From Cystobacter fuscus DSM 2262 (GTDB lineage Bacteria; Myxococcota; Myxococcia; Myxococcales; Myxococcaceae), in the NCBI RefSeq assembly GCF_000335475.2, contig NZ_ANAH02000024.1, positions 62,001-126,000 on the forward strand: 64,000 nucleotides of DNA, written 5' to 3'. Shown here piece after piece: positions 51,204 through 60,401 of this stretch (positions are counted from its first letter, which is position 1; each line of letters begins with the position of its first letter). A model generated the notes under the pieces. That model saw nothing but the letters and a program-made list of their open reading frames with translations, was not told the origin of the DNA and made no database searches. A program made the translations under genes and the position numbers.

Positions 51204-52739
51204 TCACCGCTCCTCGGGAATCGTCAGGGCACGCAGCAGCCGGCTCTCGCCCAGCTGGATGCGCAAGAGCAGCACCGAGCCCGGGGCCTGTCCGCGCACC
51301 GCCTGGGCGAACTCCCGTGGGTTGTTCACCGGCCGGCCACCGGCCTCGACGATGACCATGCCCGGCTGGAGTCCGGCCCGCTCCGCGGGCGAGCCGGGCT
51401 CCACCTCGATGATCAGCGCGCCCCGGATCGCGCCCGGCACGAGGCGTGGATCCACGTCCTGCAAGCGCATGCCCAGCCGGCGGCCGGACTCCTCGCGCTC
51501 GTCACCGGGGGGCTGGGTGGAGAAGCCCTCGAGGTCCGGCCGCTCGGCGAGCTTCACCCGCACCTCGCGCGACTGGCCCGCGTGGTAGACGGTGAGCTTC
51601 ACGGTCTCCTCCGGCGGGCGGAAGCCGATGTCGCGCGTGAGGGCACGCGCGGATTCCACGGGCTCGCCATTCACGGCGGTGATGATGTCGTCCTGCTGGA
51701 GGCCGGCCCTGGCCGAGGGCGTGTTCTCCTGCACGCCGGTGACGATGGCGCCCTTGTCCTGCGGCACCTTCAGGGCCCGGGCCAGGTCGGGCGTCAGATC
51801 CTGCACCGACACACCCAGCCAGCCGCGGCGGATCTTCCCCTTCTGGAGTTGGGGCAGCAGCGCCTGGGCCGTATTGGAGGGCACGGCGAAGCCGATGCCG
51901 GCGCCCCCACCGACGATGGCGGTGTTGATGCCGATGACCTCGCCCCGGGCGTTGAACAGCGGCCCTCCCGAGTTGCCCGGATTGATGGCGGCGTCCGTCT
52001 GCAGGAAGTTGTCGTAGGGGCCCGCCTGGATGTCACGCGCCCGGGCCGAGAGGATGCCGGAGCTGACGCTGGAGGTGAGCCCGAACGGGTTGCCGATGGC
52101 CACCACGGGATCGCCCACGCGCACCGCGTCCGAGTCACCGAGCCGGACGAAGGGCAGATCCTTCACGTTGCCCTGGAGCTTGATGAGCGCCAGGTCGGTG
52201 AGGGGATCCCTCCCGAGCACCTTCGCCTCGTACTCGCGGCCATCGTCGAGCCGCACGCGGATGGAGAAGGCGTTCTCCACCACGTGGTTGTTGGTGAGGA
52301 TGAGCCCGTTCGGGTCGATGATGAAGCCCGAGCCCTCCCCCTGCTGGACGCGCTCGCGCGGCGCGGGGCCGTCCTCGGGGAGTCCCGGCATGCCGAAGAA
52401 GCGCTCGAGCAGATCCCCATGAGCCTCGAGCCCAGGGGCCCGGACCTGGACGTCCACGTTGACCACGGAGCTCTTCACGGCCTCCACGAGGTCCGCGACG
52501 GAGACCAGTTGCCCGGAACCGCCCGTGGCCTGCTCCTCTTGCGGGAGGGGCCTGGCTGGCTGGGCCCCCTGCTGCACGGGCCGGGGGGCGTCCGGTGCCG
52601 GGGCGGGCGCCTGGCTCACGGCGGGAGGTGGAGGGAGGGCCGGCTCGCGTGCGCGGCGCTCACAACCGGTGGAGACGCTCAGCAGGAGCGCGTTGAACAG
52701 GAAGAGGCGAAACCAGAAGGCCGGGCGGGCGTGGGTCAT
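51204..52739 (-). CDS. HtrA/DegP-type serine protease, lipoprotein form
   Basis: 511 residues. A lipobox VSTGC (Cys26) and a Pro/Ala-rich linker (35-75) are followed by a trypsin-like domain with His152 (TNNHVVEN), Asp182 (DPLTDLALI) and Ser257 (NPGNSGGP), and two PDZ domains (about 315-400 and 425-505). ATG 52739 is preceded by GGAGGAA at 12 bases; an upstream ATG at 52757 lacks a ribosome site. It is an envelope quality-control protease. Lipid anchoring is unusual compared with periplasmic DegP. It converges with the M28 gene with a 21-base gap and diverges from the hydrolase across 90 bases. Confidence 0.93.
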   Translation of the reverse strand: MTHARPAFWFRLFLFNALLLSVSTGCERRAREPALPPPPAVSQAPAPAPDAPRPVQQGAQPARPLPQEEQATGGSGQLVSVADLVEAVKSSVVNVDVQVRAPGLEAHGDLLERFFGMPGLPEDGPAPRERVQQGEGSGFIIDPNGLILTNNHVVENAFSIRVRLDDGREYEAKVLGRDPLTDLALIKLQGNVKDLPFVRLGDSDAVRVGDPVVAIGNPFGLTSSVSSGILSARARDIQAGPYDNFLQTDAAINPGNSGGPLFNARGEVIGINTAIVGGGAGIGFAVPSNTAQALLPQLQKGKIRRGWLGVSVQDLTPDLARALKVPQDKGAIVTGVQENTPSARAGLQQDDIITAVNGEPVESARALTRDIGFRPPEETVKLTVYHAGQSREVRVKLAERPDLEGFSTQPPGDEREESGRRLGMRLQDVDPRLVPGAIRGALIIEVEPGSPAERAGLQPGMVIVEAGGRPVNNPREFAQAVRGQAPGSVLLLRIQLGESRLLRALTIPEER

Positions 52740-52829
52740 CAAGGGGACTTCCTCCATGGAGGGAAGATGCGGACCCTGTCCGCGCATGCCCACCCTGGAC
52801 ATCGTCATGGGAGAGGAGCACGAACGGAG

Positions 52830-53468
52830 ATGCCGGACATCGAGACACCAGGGGGCCAGGCGAGTCTGGAACCACGGCCCTTCACGCTGCCGACGAAGCG
52901 AGGGCCGGTGGACGTGTTGTTGTACGACTCCCCCGGAGCGAAGGCGGGGGTGTTGCTGGCGGGAGGCGTGGGCGGTGGCTTCGATACGCCGGCCCTCCGG
53001 TTGTACCCGCGGCTGGGCGAGGAGTTGCTGAAGCACGGCCTGTCCACGCTGCGGTTGAGGTATCGCCACCCGACCGACCTGACGGAGTCGGTGCAGGACG
53101 TGCTCGCGGGAGTGGACTTCCTCGTGGAGCGAGGGCTCGAGCGGATCGCCCTGGTGGGGCACTCGTTCGGTGGGGCGGTGATGATCCGGGCCGGGGTGCG
53201 CTCTGCCTGGGTGAAGACGGTGGTGGGGCTGGCGCCCCAGAGCTACGGGACGGAGCCGGTGCCGGAGTTGCATCCGCGCTCGTTGCTGCTCGTGCACGGC
53301 ACGTCGGACACGGTGCTCCCGCCGCGCTGCTCGCAGTCCATCCACGAGCGGGCCCGGGGGCACAAGGAGCTGGAACTCATCCCGGGAGCCGGGCACGTGC
53401 TCAACGAGGCCGCCGAGCCCGTCTTCACGCGCGTGAGGGACTGGCTGGTGCACGAGCTCCGGGGGTGA
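52830..53468 (+). CDS. Alpha/beta hydrolase (dienelactone-hydrolase-like)
   Basis: 212 residues. The nucleophile elbow is GHSFGG; the acid is in LLLVHGTSDTVLP and the His in PGAGHVL. The oxyanion-loop side reads LLAGGVGGGFD. No lid domain, so probably an esterase or thioesterase of small substrates in the cytoplasm. A plain single-gene unit transcribed divergently from the HtrA gene. Confidence 0.85.
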   Translation: MPDIETPGGQASLEPRPFTLPTKRGPVDVLLYDSPGAKAGVLLAGGVGGGFDTPALRLYPRLGEELLKHGLSTLRLRYRHPTDLTESVQDVLAGVDFLVERGLERIALVGHSFGGAVMIRAGVRSAWVKTVVGLAPQSYGTEPVPELHPRSLLLVHGTSDTVLPPRCSQSIHERARGHKELELIPGAGHVLNEAAEPVFTRVRDWLVHELRG

Positions 53469-53634
53469 GTTCGCCTCGCCGGGGAAGGGCCGGGAGGCAG
53501 GCCTGGGTGAAGAGAGCCCCGGCGAACCGGGGGCCTCGCAACAGGCCCCCTGTCTGGCGGGCAGGCATCGCGTCTCCTATCGTGTGCCCCTACCTTCCCT
53601 CCTGGATGCACCCCGCGGGTGAACCCCACCTGAT

Positions 53635-55827
53635 ATGCGCCTGCTCGGTTTCCTGCTCGTGTGGCTGATGGCGACACCTCTCGCGGCCGCCGAGCGGGAG
53701 AAACGGGTGCTGCTCTTCGTCCCCGAGGACGCCACGGTGCCGGCCATCGCGGACTTCACCCGGACCTTCCGGCAGACGGTGCTGGCCAACTGGCGGGGAC
53801 CCGTCACCGTCGACATCGAATACCTGGACATGGCCTGGTTCGGCGGCGCCGAGTACGAGCGCGCGCTGCGCGACTTCTATCTCGTCAAGTACCGCGAGCA
53901 ACAACCCGACGCCATCGTCTCCTTCGTGGATGCCACCCCCCTGCTGGTCTACCTGCAGCAGGAACTATGGCCCCAGGTGCCATTGCTCTCCATCTTCAAC
54001 GACGACGTCCTGGTGTCCATGCTGAACCAAGGCCCGTATCTGCGAGCCAATTGGGCGGATCTCGACGTGTCGGGCACCGTCCAGGTCGCCCTGCGGCTGC
54101 TGCCAGACACGCGGCATGTCGCCCTCGTCCTCGGTTCCAGCCCACGCGAGGTGGGCGCCTGGCCCCATGTCTCGCGCGAGGTCCGCGCCGCCGCGCCGGA
54201 TCGCGAGTTCATCGGGCTCATGGACCTGACGTTGGAGGAACTGCGGCAGCGGGTGCGGACCCTGCCCGAGGACAGCGTGGTCATCCTGGTGGGCTTCATG
54301 CAGGACGCGACAGGTCGCAGTTGCATCACGCGCGACGTGTCGCGGCAGCTGCATGCCGAGGGCAGCCCTCCCATCTTCAGCGTTCACGAGACCATGCTGG
54401 GCAGCGGAATCGTCGGGGGGATGTTGTTGGACTACGAGTTGCTGGGCCAGGAAGCCGCGCGACGCACCCTGCGGCTGCTCGAGGGCGAACCGGCCTCGAA
54501 CCTGCCGCCAGGATCCATCGAGGCCAATCTGGCCGCCTTCGACGAAAGGGAACTCAAGCGCTGGCACATTCCCACCAGCCGGTTGCCTCCCGGCGGCGTG
54601 GTGCGCTTTCACGAGCCCGGCCTCTGGGAGCGCTATCGCTGGCAGGTGGCGGCGATCCTCGTGGCGGGCCTGTTGCAGGCGGTGCTCATCACCGTGCTGC
54701 TGCTGGAGCGCGCACAACGCCGGAGGGCCCAGCGGCTGAACCTGGCGGTGCTGGACTCGCTCCCCGGCTCCGTGGCCATCCTCGACAAGCGTGGGGTGGT
54801 GCTGCGCTCCAATCCACTGACGGCGCAGGGCGAGCGACTGGGGGGACTGCCCGCGGACAAGCTCCGGGTCCCTGGCGCCTCCTATCTGGAGTCCTTCCGC
54901 GAGGCGGCGCGCACCGGCCCCCCCGAGATGGCCGGAGCGGTGACGCTGCTCCAGGAGGTGCTCTCGGAGCGCGCACCCGAAGGCGTGGTGGAGTCCCGGG
55001 GGCTCACCCCCCACACCTGGTTCGAGCTGCGCGCCCGGCAGTTGGAGTTGCCCGAGGGCGGAGCTGTCGTGACGTTGATGGACGTCACCCCCCGCCGGCG
55101 CGCCGAGCTGGAGGCGCGCCAGGCTCGCGACGAACGGGCGCACCTGGAGCGGGTGGCCGCCGTGGGCGAGCTGGGGGTCTCCATCGCCCATGAGCTGAAC
55201 CAGCCCCTGGCCGCCATCCTCACCAACGCCGAGACGGCCCAGACCCTGCTGCGGCGCACCCCCGTGGATCTGCCCCTGGTGCTCGAGACGCTCCAGGACA
55301 TCGTCTCCGACGACCAGCGGGCCGGAGCGGTCATCCGCCACATGCGAGCCCTGCTCAAGAAGGGCGAGGCGCAGCACGGCCCCCATGACGTCAACGCGCT
55401 GGTGCGCGAGGTGCTGCGGCTGGTGGGCGCCGATGCCCAGGCACGCGGAGCCGAGCTCACCCTGCACCTGTCCGACTCCCCCCTGACCGTCCACGGCGAC
55501 GGCGTGCAGTTGCAGCAGGTGGTGCTCAACCTGGTCACCAATGCCCTGGACGCGGTGAGCCAGAGCCCCGTCGGACAGCGGCGGGTGTGGGTGCGCACCC
55601 AACAACGCGAGGGCCAGGTCGATCTGGTGGTGGAGGACACCGGGGCGGGGTTGACCGAGCAGGTGCTCGCGCACCTCTTCGAGCCCTTCTTCACCACCAA
55701 GCGCGAGGGGCTGGGCATGGGCCTGTCCATCAGCCGCTCCATCCTCGAGTCGCATCAGGGCCGGATCCAGGCCGAGCACCGCACGGGAGGGGGCGCCCTC
55801 TTCCGCTGTACCCTGCCCTCCGTCTGA
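53635..55827 (+). CDS. Membrane sensor histidine kinase with periplasmic binding-protein-like domain
   Basis: 730 residues. A signal/first membrane segment (LLGFLLVWLMATPLAAA) is followed by a periplasmic domain resembling an ABC sugar-type binding protein (about 25-310; VLLFVPEDATVPAIADFTRTF, GGMLLDYELLGQEAARR), a membrane helix at about 343-362 (VAAILVAGLLQAVLITVLLL), a PAS-like region (370-480), and a FixL/NtrB-type kinase core with phospho-His519 (SIAHELNQPLAAI). The HATPase_c domain has NLVTNALDAV, DTGAGL and GLGMGLSI. The response regulator gene begins 29 bases downstream. Likely senses an extracytoplasmic small molecule. Confidence 0.92.
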   Translation: MRLLGFLLVWLMATPLAAAEREKRVLLFVPEDATVPAIADFTRTFRQTVLANWRGPVTVDIEYLDMAWFGGAEYERALRDFYLVKYREQQPDAIVSFVDATPLLVYLQQELWPQVPLLSIFNDDVLVSMLNQGPYLRANWADLDVSGTVQVALRLLPDTRHVALVLGSSPREVGAWPHVSREVRAAAPDREFIGLMDLTLEELRQRVRTLPEDSVVILVGFMQDATGRSCITRDVSRQLHAEGSPPIFSVHETMLGSGIVGGMLLDYELLGQEAARRTLRLLEGEPASNLPPGSIEANLAAFDERELKRWHIPTSRLPPGGVVRFHEPGLWERYRWQVAAILVAGLLQAVLITVLLLERAQRRRAQRLNLAVLDSLPGSVAILDKRGVVLRSNPLTAQGERLGGLPADKLRVPGASYLESFREAARTGPPEMAGAVTLLQEVLSERAPEGVVESRGLTPHTWFELRARQLELPEGGAVVTLMDVTPRRRAELEARQARDERAHLERVAAVGELGVSIAHELNQPLAAILTNAETAQTLLRRTPVDLPLVLETLQDIVSDDQRAGAVIRHMRALLKKGEAQHGPHDVNALVREVLRLVGADAQARGAELTLHLSDSPLTVHGDGVQLQQVVLNLVTNALDAVSQSPVGQRRVWVRTQQREGQVDLVVEDTGAGLTEQVLAHLFEPFFTTKREGLGMGLSISRSILESHQGRIQAEHRTGGGALFRCTLPSV

Positions 55828-55856
55828 ACCGAGGGCCCTGTGGTAGAACCGCTCCC

Positions 55857-56474
55857 ATGAGCCAGGGGGAGCCCACGGTGTTCGTCGTCGACGATGACCC
55901 TTCGGTGCTGCGCAGTCTCGGGCGCATGTTCCAGGTGCGGGGCTATGAAGTGGAGAGCTTCGCCCACCCGCGGCTGATGTTGGAGCGCGAGCCCTCGCGG
56001 GGACCTGGGTGCGTGGTGATGGACCTGCGCATGCCGGAGCTCAACGGGTTGGAGTTGCAGCAGGAACTGCGGCGGGTGGGGTGGACGCAGCCCATCGTCT
56101 TCATCAGCGCGCATGGGGACGTGCCGACGGCCGTGCGGGCGATGAAGGAGGGGGCGGTGGACTTCCTGCCCAAGCCCGTCACGACGGAGGACATCCTGGC
56201 GGCGGTGGAGCAAGCGCTCGAGCGCAACAAGGTGGCGAGGGCCACGGAGCAGGAGCACGAGGAGTTACGGGCCCTCTTCTCCACGCTCTCTCCCCGGGAG
56301 GCGCAGGTGTGCCGGCTGATGGCGAGGGGATTGCTCAACAAGCAGATCGCGGCCGAGCTGGGCACCGCCGAACAGACGGTGGGCCATCAGCGCCGGAGTG
56401 TCATGGCGAAGCTATCGGTGACGTCCGTGGCGGAGCTGGCGCGGCTGCTGGAGCGGCTGGACTCACGGCCCTGA
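55857..56474 (+). CDS. FixJ-type response regulator (receiver plus LuxR helix-turn-helix)
   Basis: 205 residues. The receiver has the acidic pair DDD at 12-14, phospho-acceptor Asp56 (VVMDLRMP), switch Ser (FISAH) and Lys (PKPV). The C-terminal LuxR HTH reads LSPREAQVCRLMARGLLNKQIAAELGTAEQTV. ATG at 55857 follows the kinase stop by 29 bases, so the pair is an operon. It should bind DNA after phosphorylation by the upstream kinase. The receiver is nearly the same as that of the gene at 57125. Confidence 0.93.
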   Translation: MSQGEPTVFVVDDDPSVLRSLGRMFQVRGYEVESFAHPRLMLEREPSRGPGCVVMDLRMPELNGLELQQELRRVGWTQPIVFISAHGDVPTAVRAMKEGAVDFLPKPVTTEDILAAVEQALERNKVARATEQEHEELRALFSTLSPREAQVCRLMARGLLNKQIAAELGTAEQTVGHQRRSVMAKLSVTSVAELARLLERLDSRP

Positions 56475-56625
56475 GGCGTCAGGACCGCCGCGCCCCTCGG
56501 CCTGGCAAGACGCACAATCCCTCTCAGTTGTCAATTCAGCGAAACGCTCACATGTCATCGCGGGAGCGAGCCGCTATAGACATGGAACCACGAACACCGG
56601 TCCCATGAGCCGGGCGAGAGGGACC

Positions 56626-57123
56626 ATGTCCGACACCAAAACACTCGGCGACTACGTGGCACAGAAAGAGGCGGAGGCCAGGGAAAGAGCGGCTCCCGTG
56701 GTCCCCGCGCCCTCGGGCCGTCAACGCAACAACGGCGCGTTCATCGCGCTGAACATGTCGACGGCCGACGGTGTTCTCGAGGCGGCCATGGCGCACGCCA
56801 TGAGTACGGGCGATGTCAACTCGGGCTACATCCTCTCCGCGCATTCCAATACCAAGTGGCGCTATGACGTCACCTGTGTGGATTACGACGCGAACGCACT
56901 CACCGTGGCCGCGTTCCTGGGCAAGGTCTCGAGGAGTGCTCCCCTCGAGCACAACGTCAACAGTGAGTTCTCGACCCACTCCTCGATCACCGGGATGGAG
57001 TACCTCAAGAAGGGCACATGCGCGGTTCGCATCGTGTTCGACGGAACCACGAACGTGAAAGCCTCCGACAGCCCTCAATACAACGACGGCAAGGAGCGCG
57101 TCGCCGTCGCCCATACGCTCTGA
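56626..57123 (+). CDS. Hypothetical protein between two paralogous receivers
   Basis: 165 residues from the ATG at 56626, which has GAGAGGG immediately upstream; an ATG at 56605 is the alternative. A charged N-terminal helix (GDYVAQKEAEARERAA) is followed by a beta-rich domain (RQRNNGAFIALNMSTADG, ...GTCAVRIVFDGTTNV). No signal peptide or known motif. It is followed after one base by the receiver-only regulator, so the two are co-translated and may work together. Function unknown. Confidence 0.65.
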   Translation: MSDTKTLGDYVAQKEAEARERAAPVVPAPSGRQRNNGAFIALNMSTADGVLEAAMAHAMSTGDVNSGYILSAHSNTKWRYDVTCVDYDANALTVAAFLGKVSRSAPLEHNVNSEFSTHSSITGMEYLKKGTCAVRIVFDGTTNVKASDSPQYNDGKERVAVAHTL

Positions 57124-57124
57124 C

Positions 57125-57514
57125 ATGAGCCAGAAGCGCCCCAGGGTGTTCGTCGTGGACGATGACCCTTCGGTGCTGCGCAGTCTCGGGCGCATGTTCC
57201 AGGTGTGGGGGTATGAGGTGGAGTGCTTCGCCCAGCCGCGGAAGATGCTCGAGCGTGAACCCTGGCGAGGACCTGGATGCGTGGTGATGGACCTGCGCAT
57301 GCCGGACCTCAACGGGCTGGAGTTGCAACAGGAACTGCGTCGGGCGGGGTGGACGCAGCCCATCGTCTTCATCAGCGCGCATGGGGACACGCTGACGGTG
57401 ACACAGGCAATGAAGGCGGGGGCGATGGACTTCCTGCCCAAGCCGTTCAGCACGGAGGAATTGCTGACGGCGGTGGAGCGAGCGCTCGCGCGCGACAGCC
57501 TGGCGGGGCCGTGA
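57125..57514 (+). CDS. Receiver-only response regulator
   Basis: 129 residues, a stand-alone receiver with the acidic triplet at 12-14, Asp56 (VVMDLRMP), switch Ser (FISAH) and Lys (PKPF). Over this length it is about 80% identical to the FixJ-type regulator at 55857, and the DNA is similarly close, showing a recent duplication of the receiver part only. No DNA-binding domain follows. It may compete for phosphate from the upstream kinase or act by protein contact. Confidence 0.9.
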   Translation: MSQKRPRVFVVDDDPSVLRSLGRMFQVWGYEVECFAQPRKMLEREPWRGPGCVVMDLRMPDLNGLELQQELRRAGWTQPIVFISAHGDTLTVTQAMKAGAMDFLPKPFSTEELLTAVERALARDSLAGP

Positions 57515-57528
57515 GGTACAGTGGTGGC

Positions 57529-58026
57529 ATGGTCGACGAACTGGTGAGGACATTGGGACTCGCGCCCCATCCGGAGGGAGGCTTCTTCCGCGAGACGTGG
57601 CGCTCGGCGGTGACGGTGGAGACGCCGCGCGGCACGCGCTCGGTGGGCACGGCCATCTACTACCTGCTGCCGCGCGGCACGTTCGCCGCCTGGCACCGGG
57701 TGAGCTCGGCCGAGCTGTGGCACTTCTACGACGGGCACGCGCTGACGATGTACCTGCTCGATGAAGCCCAGGGCCGGCTGGAGACGGTGACACTGGGCCG
57801 GGATGTCGCGCGCGGGGAGAGGCCACAGGTGCTCGTCCCGGCCGGGGTGCTCCAGGCGGCCCTGCCCCGAGGGGAGTACACGCTGTGCGGCTGCACGGTG
57901 GCCCCGGGCTTCGACTTCGCGGACTGGGAGATGCCCCGCGGCGAGGAGCTGGCGGCCCGCCATCCCGAGCACGCGGAGCTGTTCCGTCAGCTCTGCCATC
58001 CGGGCGTCCCGAAATCGGGAGGTTGA
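57529..58026 (+). CDS. Cupin protein (DUF985 family)
   Basis: 165 residues. LGLAPHPEGGFFRETWRS, YYLLPRGTFAAWHRVSSAELWHFYDG and VAPGFDFADWEMPRGEEL are the signature segments of the DUF985 cupin family. The His residues in AWHRV and LWHFY could bind a metal or sugar. The ATG at 57529 follows the receiver gene after 14 bases. Function of the family is not established. Confidence 0.88.
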   Translation: MVDELVRTLGLAPHPEGGFFRETWRSAVTVETPRGTRSVGTAIYYLLPRGTFAAWHRVSSAELWHFYDGHALTMYLLDEAQGRLETVTLGRDVARGERPQVLVPAGVLQAALPRGEYTLCGCTVAPGFDFADWEMPRGEELAARHPEHAELFRQLCHPGVPKSGG

Positions 58027-58059
58027 ATAAAGCCCCGGCGTTTTCGTCGGCGGCGAACC

Positions 58060-58689
58060 ATGCTCTCCCTGCTCGCCCTCGTCTGGTTGGCATCCGCTCC
58101 CGTCCCCGTGGAGTCCCCGCCCACGCCGCCCGCGCCTCGGCCCCCTCCGCCCCAATGCGTGTCCTCGCAGGGGCGGACCGTGTGCGGGTATCAATGCAAG
58201 ACCAATGGCTCGCACGCCGCCTGTGCCAGGACGCCCTATGGGGTGTGTCAACTGTTGGCGGGCAACATCCATTGCTGGGATCCGCCGCGGGTGGCCATCG
58301 CCCACCCGGACAATTCGGGCACGAAGCCCGAGTGCAAGGAGATCCGGGGCAAGGTGGCCTGCGGCTACAACTGCCGGGTGGCCAATGGCGAAGTGGCCTG
58401 CAACGGCACGCCCCATGGCGTGTGCACCACCCACTTCGAGCGCCTCGTCTGCTGGGATCCGCCGGAGAGCGTCATCCACGAGCACGGCGCCGACACCCCC
58501 GAGCCCCGCTGCCTCACCGCCTCCGAGGCGGTGGGATGTGGCTATGACTGCAAGTCCACGCGCACGGAGGTGCGGTGCGCCAGCACGCCCACGGGCGTGT
58601 GCCGGCTCGATCAGGATCAACTCACCTGTTTCGATCCGCCGTCACTGTTGCACTGCGACCACAGCGCGCCGCCGCCCCCGGCGAACTGA
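58060..58689 (+). CDS. Secreted protein with three six-cysteine repeats
   Basis: 209 residues. A short signal peptide (LSLLALVWLASAPV) is followed by a Pro-rich linker (18-31) and three repeats at 33-76, 92-135 and 151-194, each about 44 residues with a 59-residue period. Cysteines occur at 33/42/46/55/63/72, 92/101/105/114/122/131 and 151/160/164/173/181/190: the spacing 9-4-9-8-9 is identical in all three. Consensus is C...CGYxCK...C..TPxGVC...CWDPP. This looks like a disulfide-stabilised extracellular module that I cannot name. Confidence 0.75.
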   Translation: MLSLLALVWLASAPVPVESPPTPPAPRPPPPQCVSSQGRTVCGYQCKTNGSHAACARTPYGVCQLLAGNIHCWDPPRVAIAHPDNSGTKPECKEIRGKVACGYNCRVANGEVACNGTPHGVCTTHFERLVCWDPPESVIHEHGADTPEPRCLTASEAVGCGYDCKSTRTEVRCASTPTGVCRLDQDQLTCFDPPSLLHCDHSAPPPPAN

Positions 58690-58790
58690 TGCCTCGTCAC
58701 ACGTCCGTCAACTGCTGCTGACGGAGAGTTGACCCGAGCCTCCCGTGAACGCGTGTGAAGGTGCGCCCGCTCGTCACACCGGAGGCTCAC

Positions 58791-59957
58791 ATGACACTCA
58801 ATCGTCGCAACTTCCTGCAGCTCTCCGCCGTCGGCGGAACGGCGCTCGCCCTGGGTCCGGCCTTCTGGCGCCAGGCCTATGCCGCCCCCGCCAGGCCCGG
58901 CACCAGTCCCTACGGCGCCCTGTCCGGTTCCGCCGATGCCAATGGCGTGCGGCTGCCCGCGGGCTTCTCCTCGCGCATCATCGCGCGCTCCGGCGCCAAG
59001 GTGGCCAACACCGGCTACACCTGGCACGGGGCGCCGGACGGTGGCGCCTGCTTCCCCGTGTCGGGCGGCGGGTGGATCTACACCTCCAACTCCGAGAAGA
59101 CCCTGGGCACCGGCGGCGTCTCGGCCATCCGCTTCGATGGGGGCGGCGCCATCACCGGCGCCTACCGCATCCTCTCCAACACCACCTCCAACTGCGCCGG
59201 TGGCCGCACCCCCTGGGGCACCTGGCTGTCGTGCGAGGAGTACTCCGGCGGCCGCGTCTGGGAGTGCGATCCCACGAAGGCCTCGCAGGGCGTGGTGCGC
59301 CCCGCGCTCGGCACCTTCTCCCACGAGGCCGTCGCGGTGGACTCGGATGACTACCGGCTCTACCTCACCGAGGACAGCACCAGCGGCCGCTTCTACCGCT
59401 TCACCCCGTCCGCCTATCCCTCGCTCGATGCGGGCACGCTCGAGGCCGCTCGGGTCTCCGGGGATCCGCTGACCGGCGCCACCGTGACGTGGGAGCCCGT
59501 GTCCGCCAGCAAGCCCGCCTCGCAGCAGTCCAACGCCTCGCGCACCACCGTCTTCAACGGTGGCGAGGGCTGCTGGTACGACCGCGGCACCGTCTACTTC
59601 ACCACCAAGGGCGACAACCGCGTCTGGGCCTACACCCCGGCCTCCTCGCGCCTGGAGATCATCTACGACGACAACCTCTATCCGAACTCGCCCCTCACCG
59701 GCGTGGACAACGTCACCGTGTCCTCCTCGGGCGACATCTTCGTGGCCGAGGACGGGGGGGACTTGCAGATCTGCATCATCACCCCGGAGCGCATCGTGGC
59801 GCCGCTGCTCCAGCTCGTGGGCCACAACAGCTCGGAGATCACCGGCCCCGCGTTCAGCCCGGACGGCAAGCGGCTGTATTTCAGCTCCCAGCGCGGCACC
59901 TCCGGCACCAACGGCGGCGGCATCACCTTCGAGGTGACCGGACCGTTCCGCACGTAG
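58791..59957 (+). CDS. PhoX-like phosphatase (DUF839), Tat-exported
   Basis: 388 residues. A twin-arginine signal (NRRNFLQLSAVGGTALALG, cleaved after AYA at about 36) is followed by a DUF839/PhoX propeller: WHGAPDGGACFPVSGGGWIYTSNSE, RTPWGTWLSCEEYSGG, THEAV-like FSHEAVAVDSDDYRLYLTEDS and DNVTVSSSGDIFVAEDGG, which carry the acidic metal ligands of this family. GGAGG lies before the ATG at 58791. PhoX enzymes are calcium/iron phosphatases folded in the cytoplasm, which fits Tat export. It is shorter than typical PhoX (about 600), so it belongs to the short DUF839 group and activity is not certain. Confidence 0.85.
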   Translation: MTLNRRNFLQLSAVGGTALALGPAFWRQAYAAPARPGTSPYGALSGSADANGVRLPAGFSSRIIARSGAKVANTGYTWHGAPDGGACFPVSGGGWIYTSNSEKTLGTGGVSAIRFDGGGAITGAYRILSNTTSNCAGGRTPWGTWLSCEEYSGGRVWECDPTKASQGVVRPALGTFSHEAVAVDSDDYRLYLTEDSTSGRFYRFTPSAYPSLDAGTLEAARVSGDPLTGATVTWEPVSASKPASQQSNASRTTVFNGGEGCWYDRGTVYFTTKGDNRVWAYTPASSRLEIIYDDNLYPNSPLTGVDNVTVSSSGDIFVAEDGGDLQICIITPERIVAPLLQLVGHNSSEITGPAFSPDGKRLYFSSQRGTSGTNGGGITFEVTGPFRT

Positions 59958-59981
59958 GCGCGCGGCGTCTCGCGGGGAGCG

Positions 59982-60362
59982 CTATCCGAGCCAGGAGATG
60001 AGGGCGCGGACGGCCTCCTCGCGGCGCCGGGACGTCTCCTGGACGCGCTGGAGTCCGGCCAGCAGGCCCATCCCCTTGGCGGCGCGCTCGGGGGCGGTGC
60101 GGTAGTTCTCCGCGAGCTGCTCCAGGTGCTCGCGCAGCCGCGGATGGCTCTCGCGGACGCGGGCGGGTGTCGTGTCCGGCTTCACCTGGGAGACGAGCGC
60201 CGAGGCGAGCTGCTGCCACGCCTCCAGGCTCTGTCCGGTGCGGCGCTCGAAGCCACCGCGCACCATGGGCCTGACGAAGAAGGGCATCGACGAGAAGTCG
60301 CGCACCGTGTCCTCGAGGACGTTGCGGAGCGCGGCGACGAGCGTGACGGGATCCGAGGTCAT
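59982..60362 (-). CDS. Hypothetical protein, helical
   Basis: 126 residues, entirely helical and charged, no signal or membrane segment (for example LVAALRNVLEDTVRDFSSMP, RLREHLEQLAENYRTAPERA). No family was recognised. It lies downstream of the OPT transporter gene on the same strand with a 39-base gap, so it may be co-transcribed. Confidence 0.65.
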   Translation of the reverse strand: MTSDPVTLVAALRNVLEDTVRDFSSMPFFVRPMVRGGFERRTGQSLEAWQQLASALVSQVKPDTTPARVRESHPRLREHLEQLAENYRTAPERAAKGMGLLAGLQRVQETSRRREEAVRALISWLG

Positions 60363-60401
60363 GGGGGCGGAGCCTACCGCAACCGCCCCGGGACGACGCT
60401 C

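Noticed and set aside
53469-53634. Possible small gene before the sensor kinase
   Set aside because: Open frames are present but have no ribosome site or recognisable product; it is more likely the kinase promoter region.
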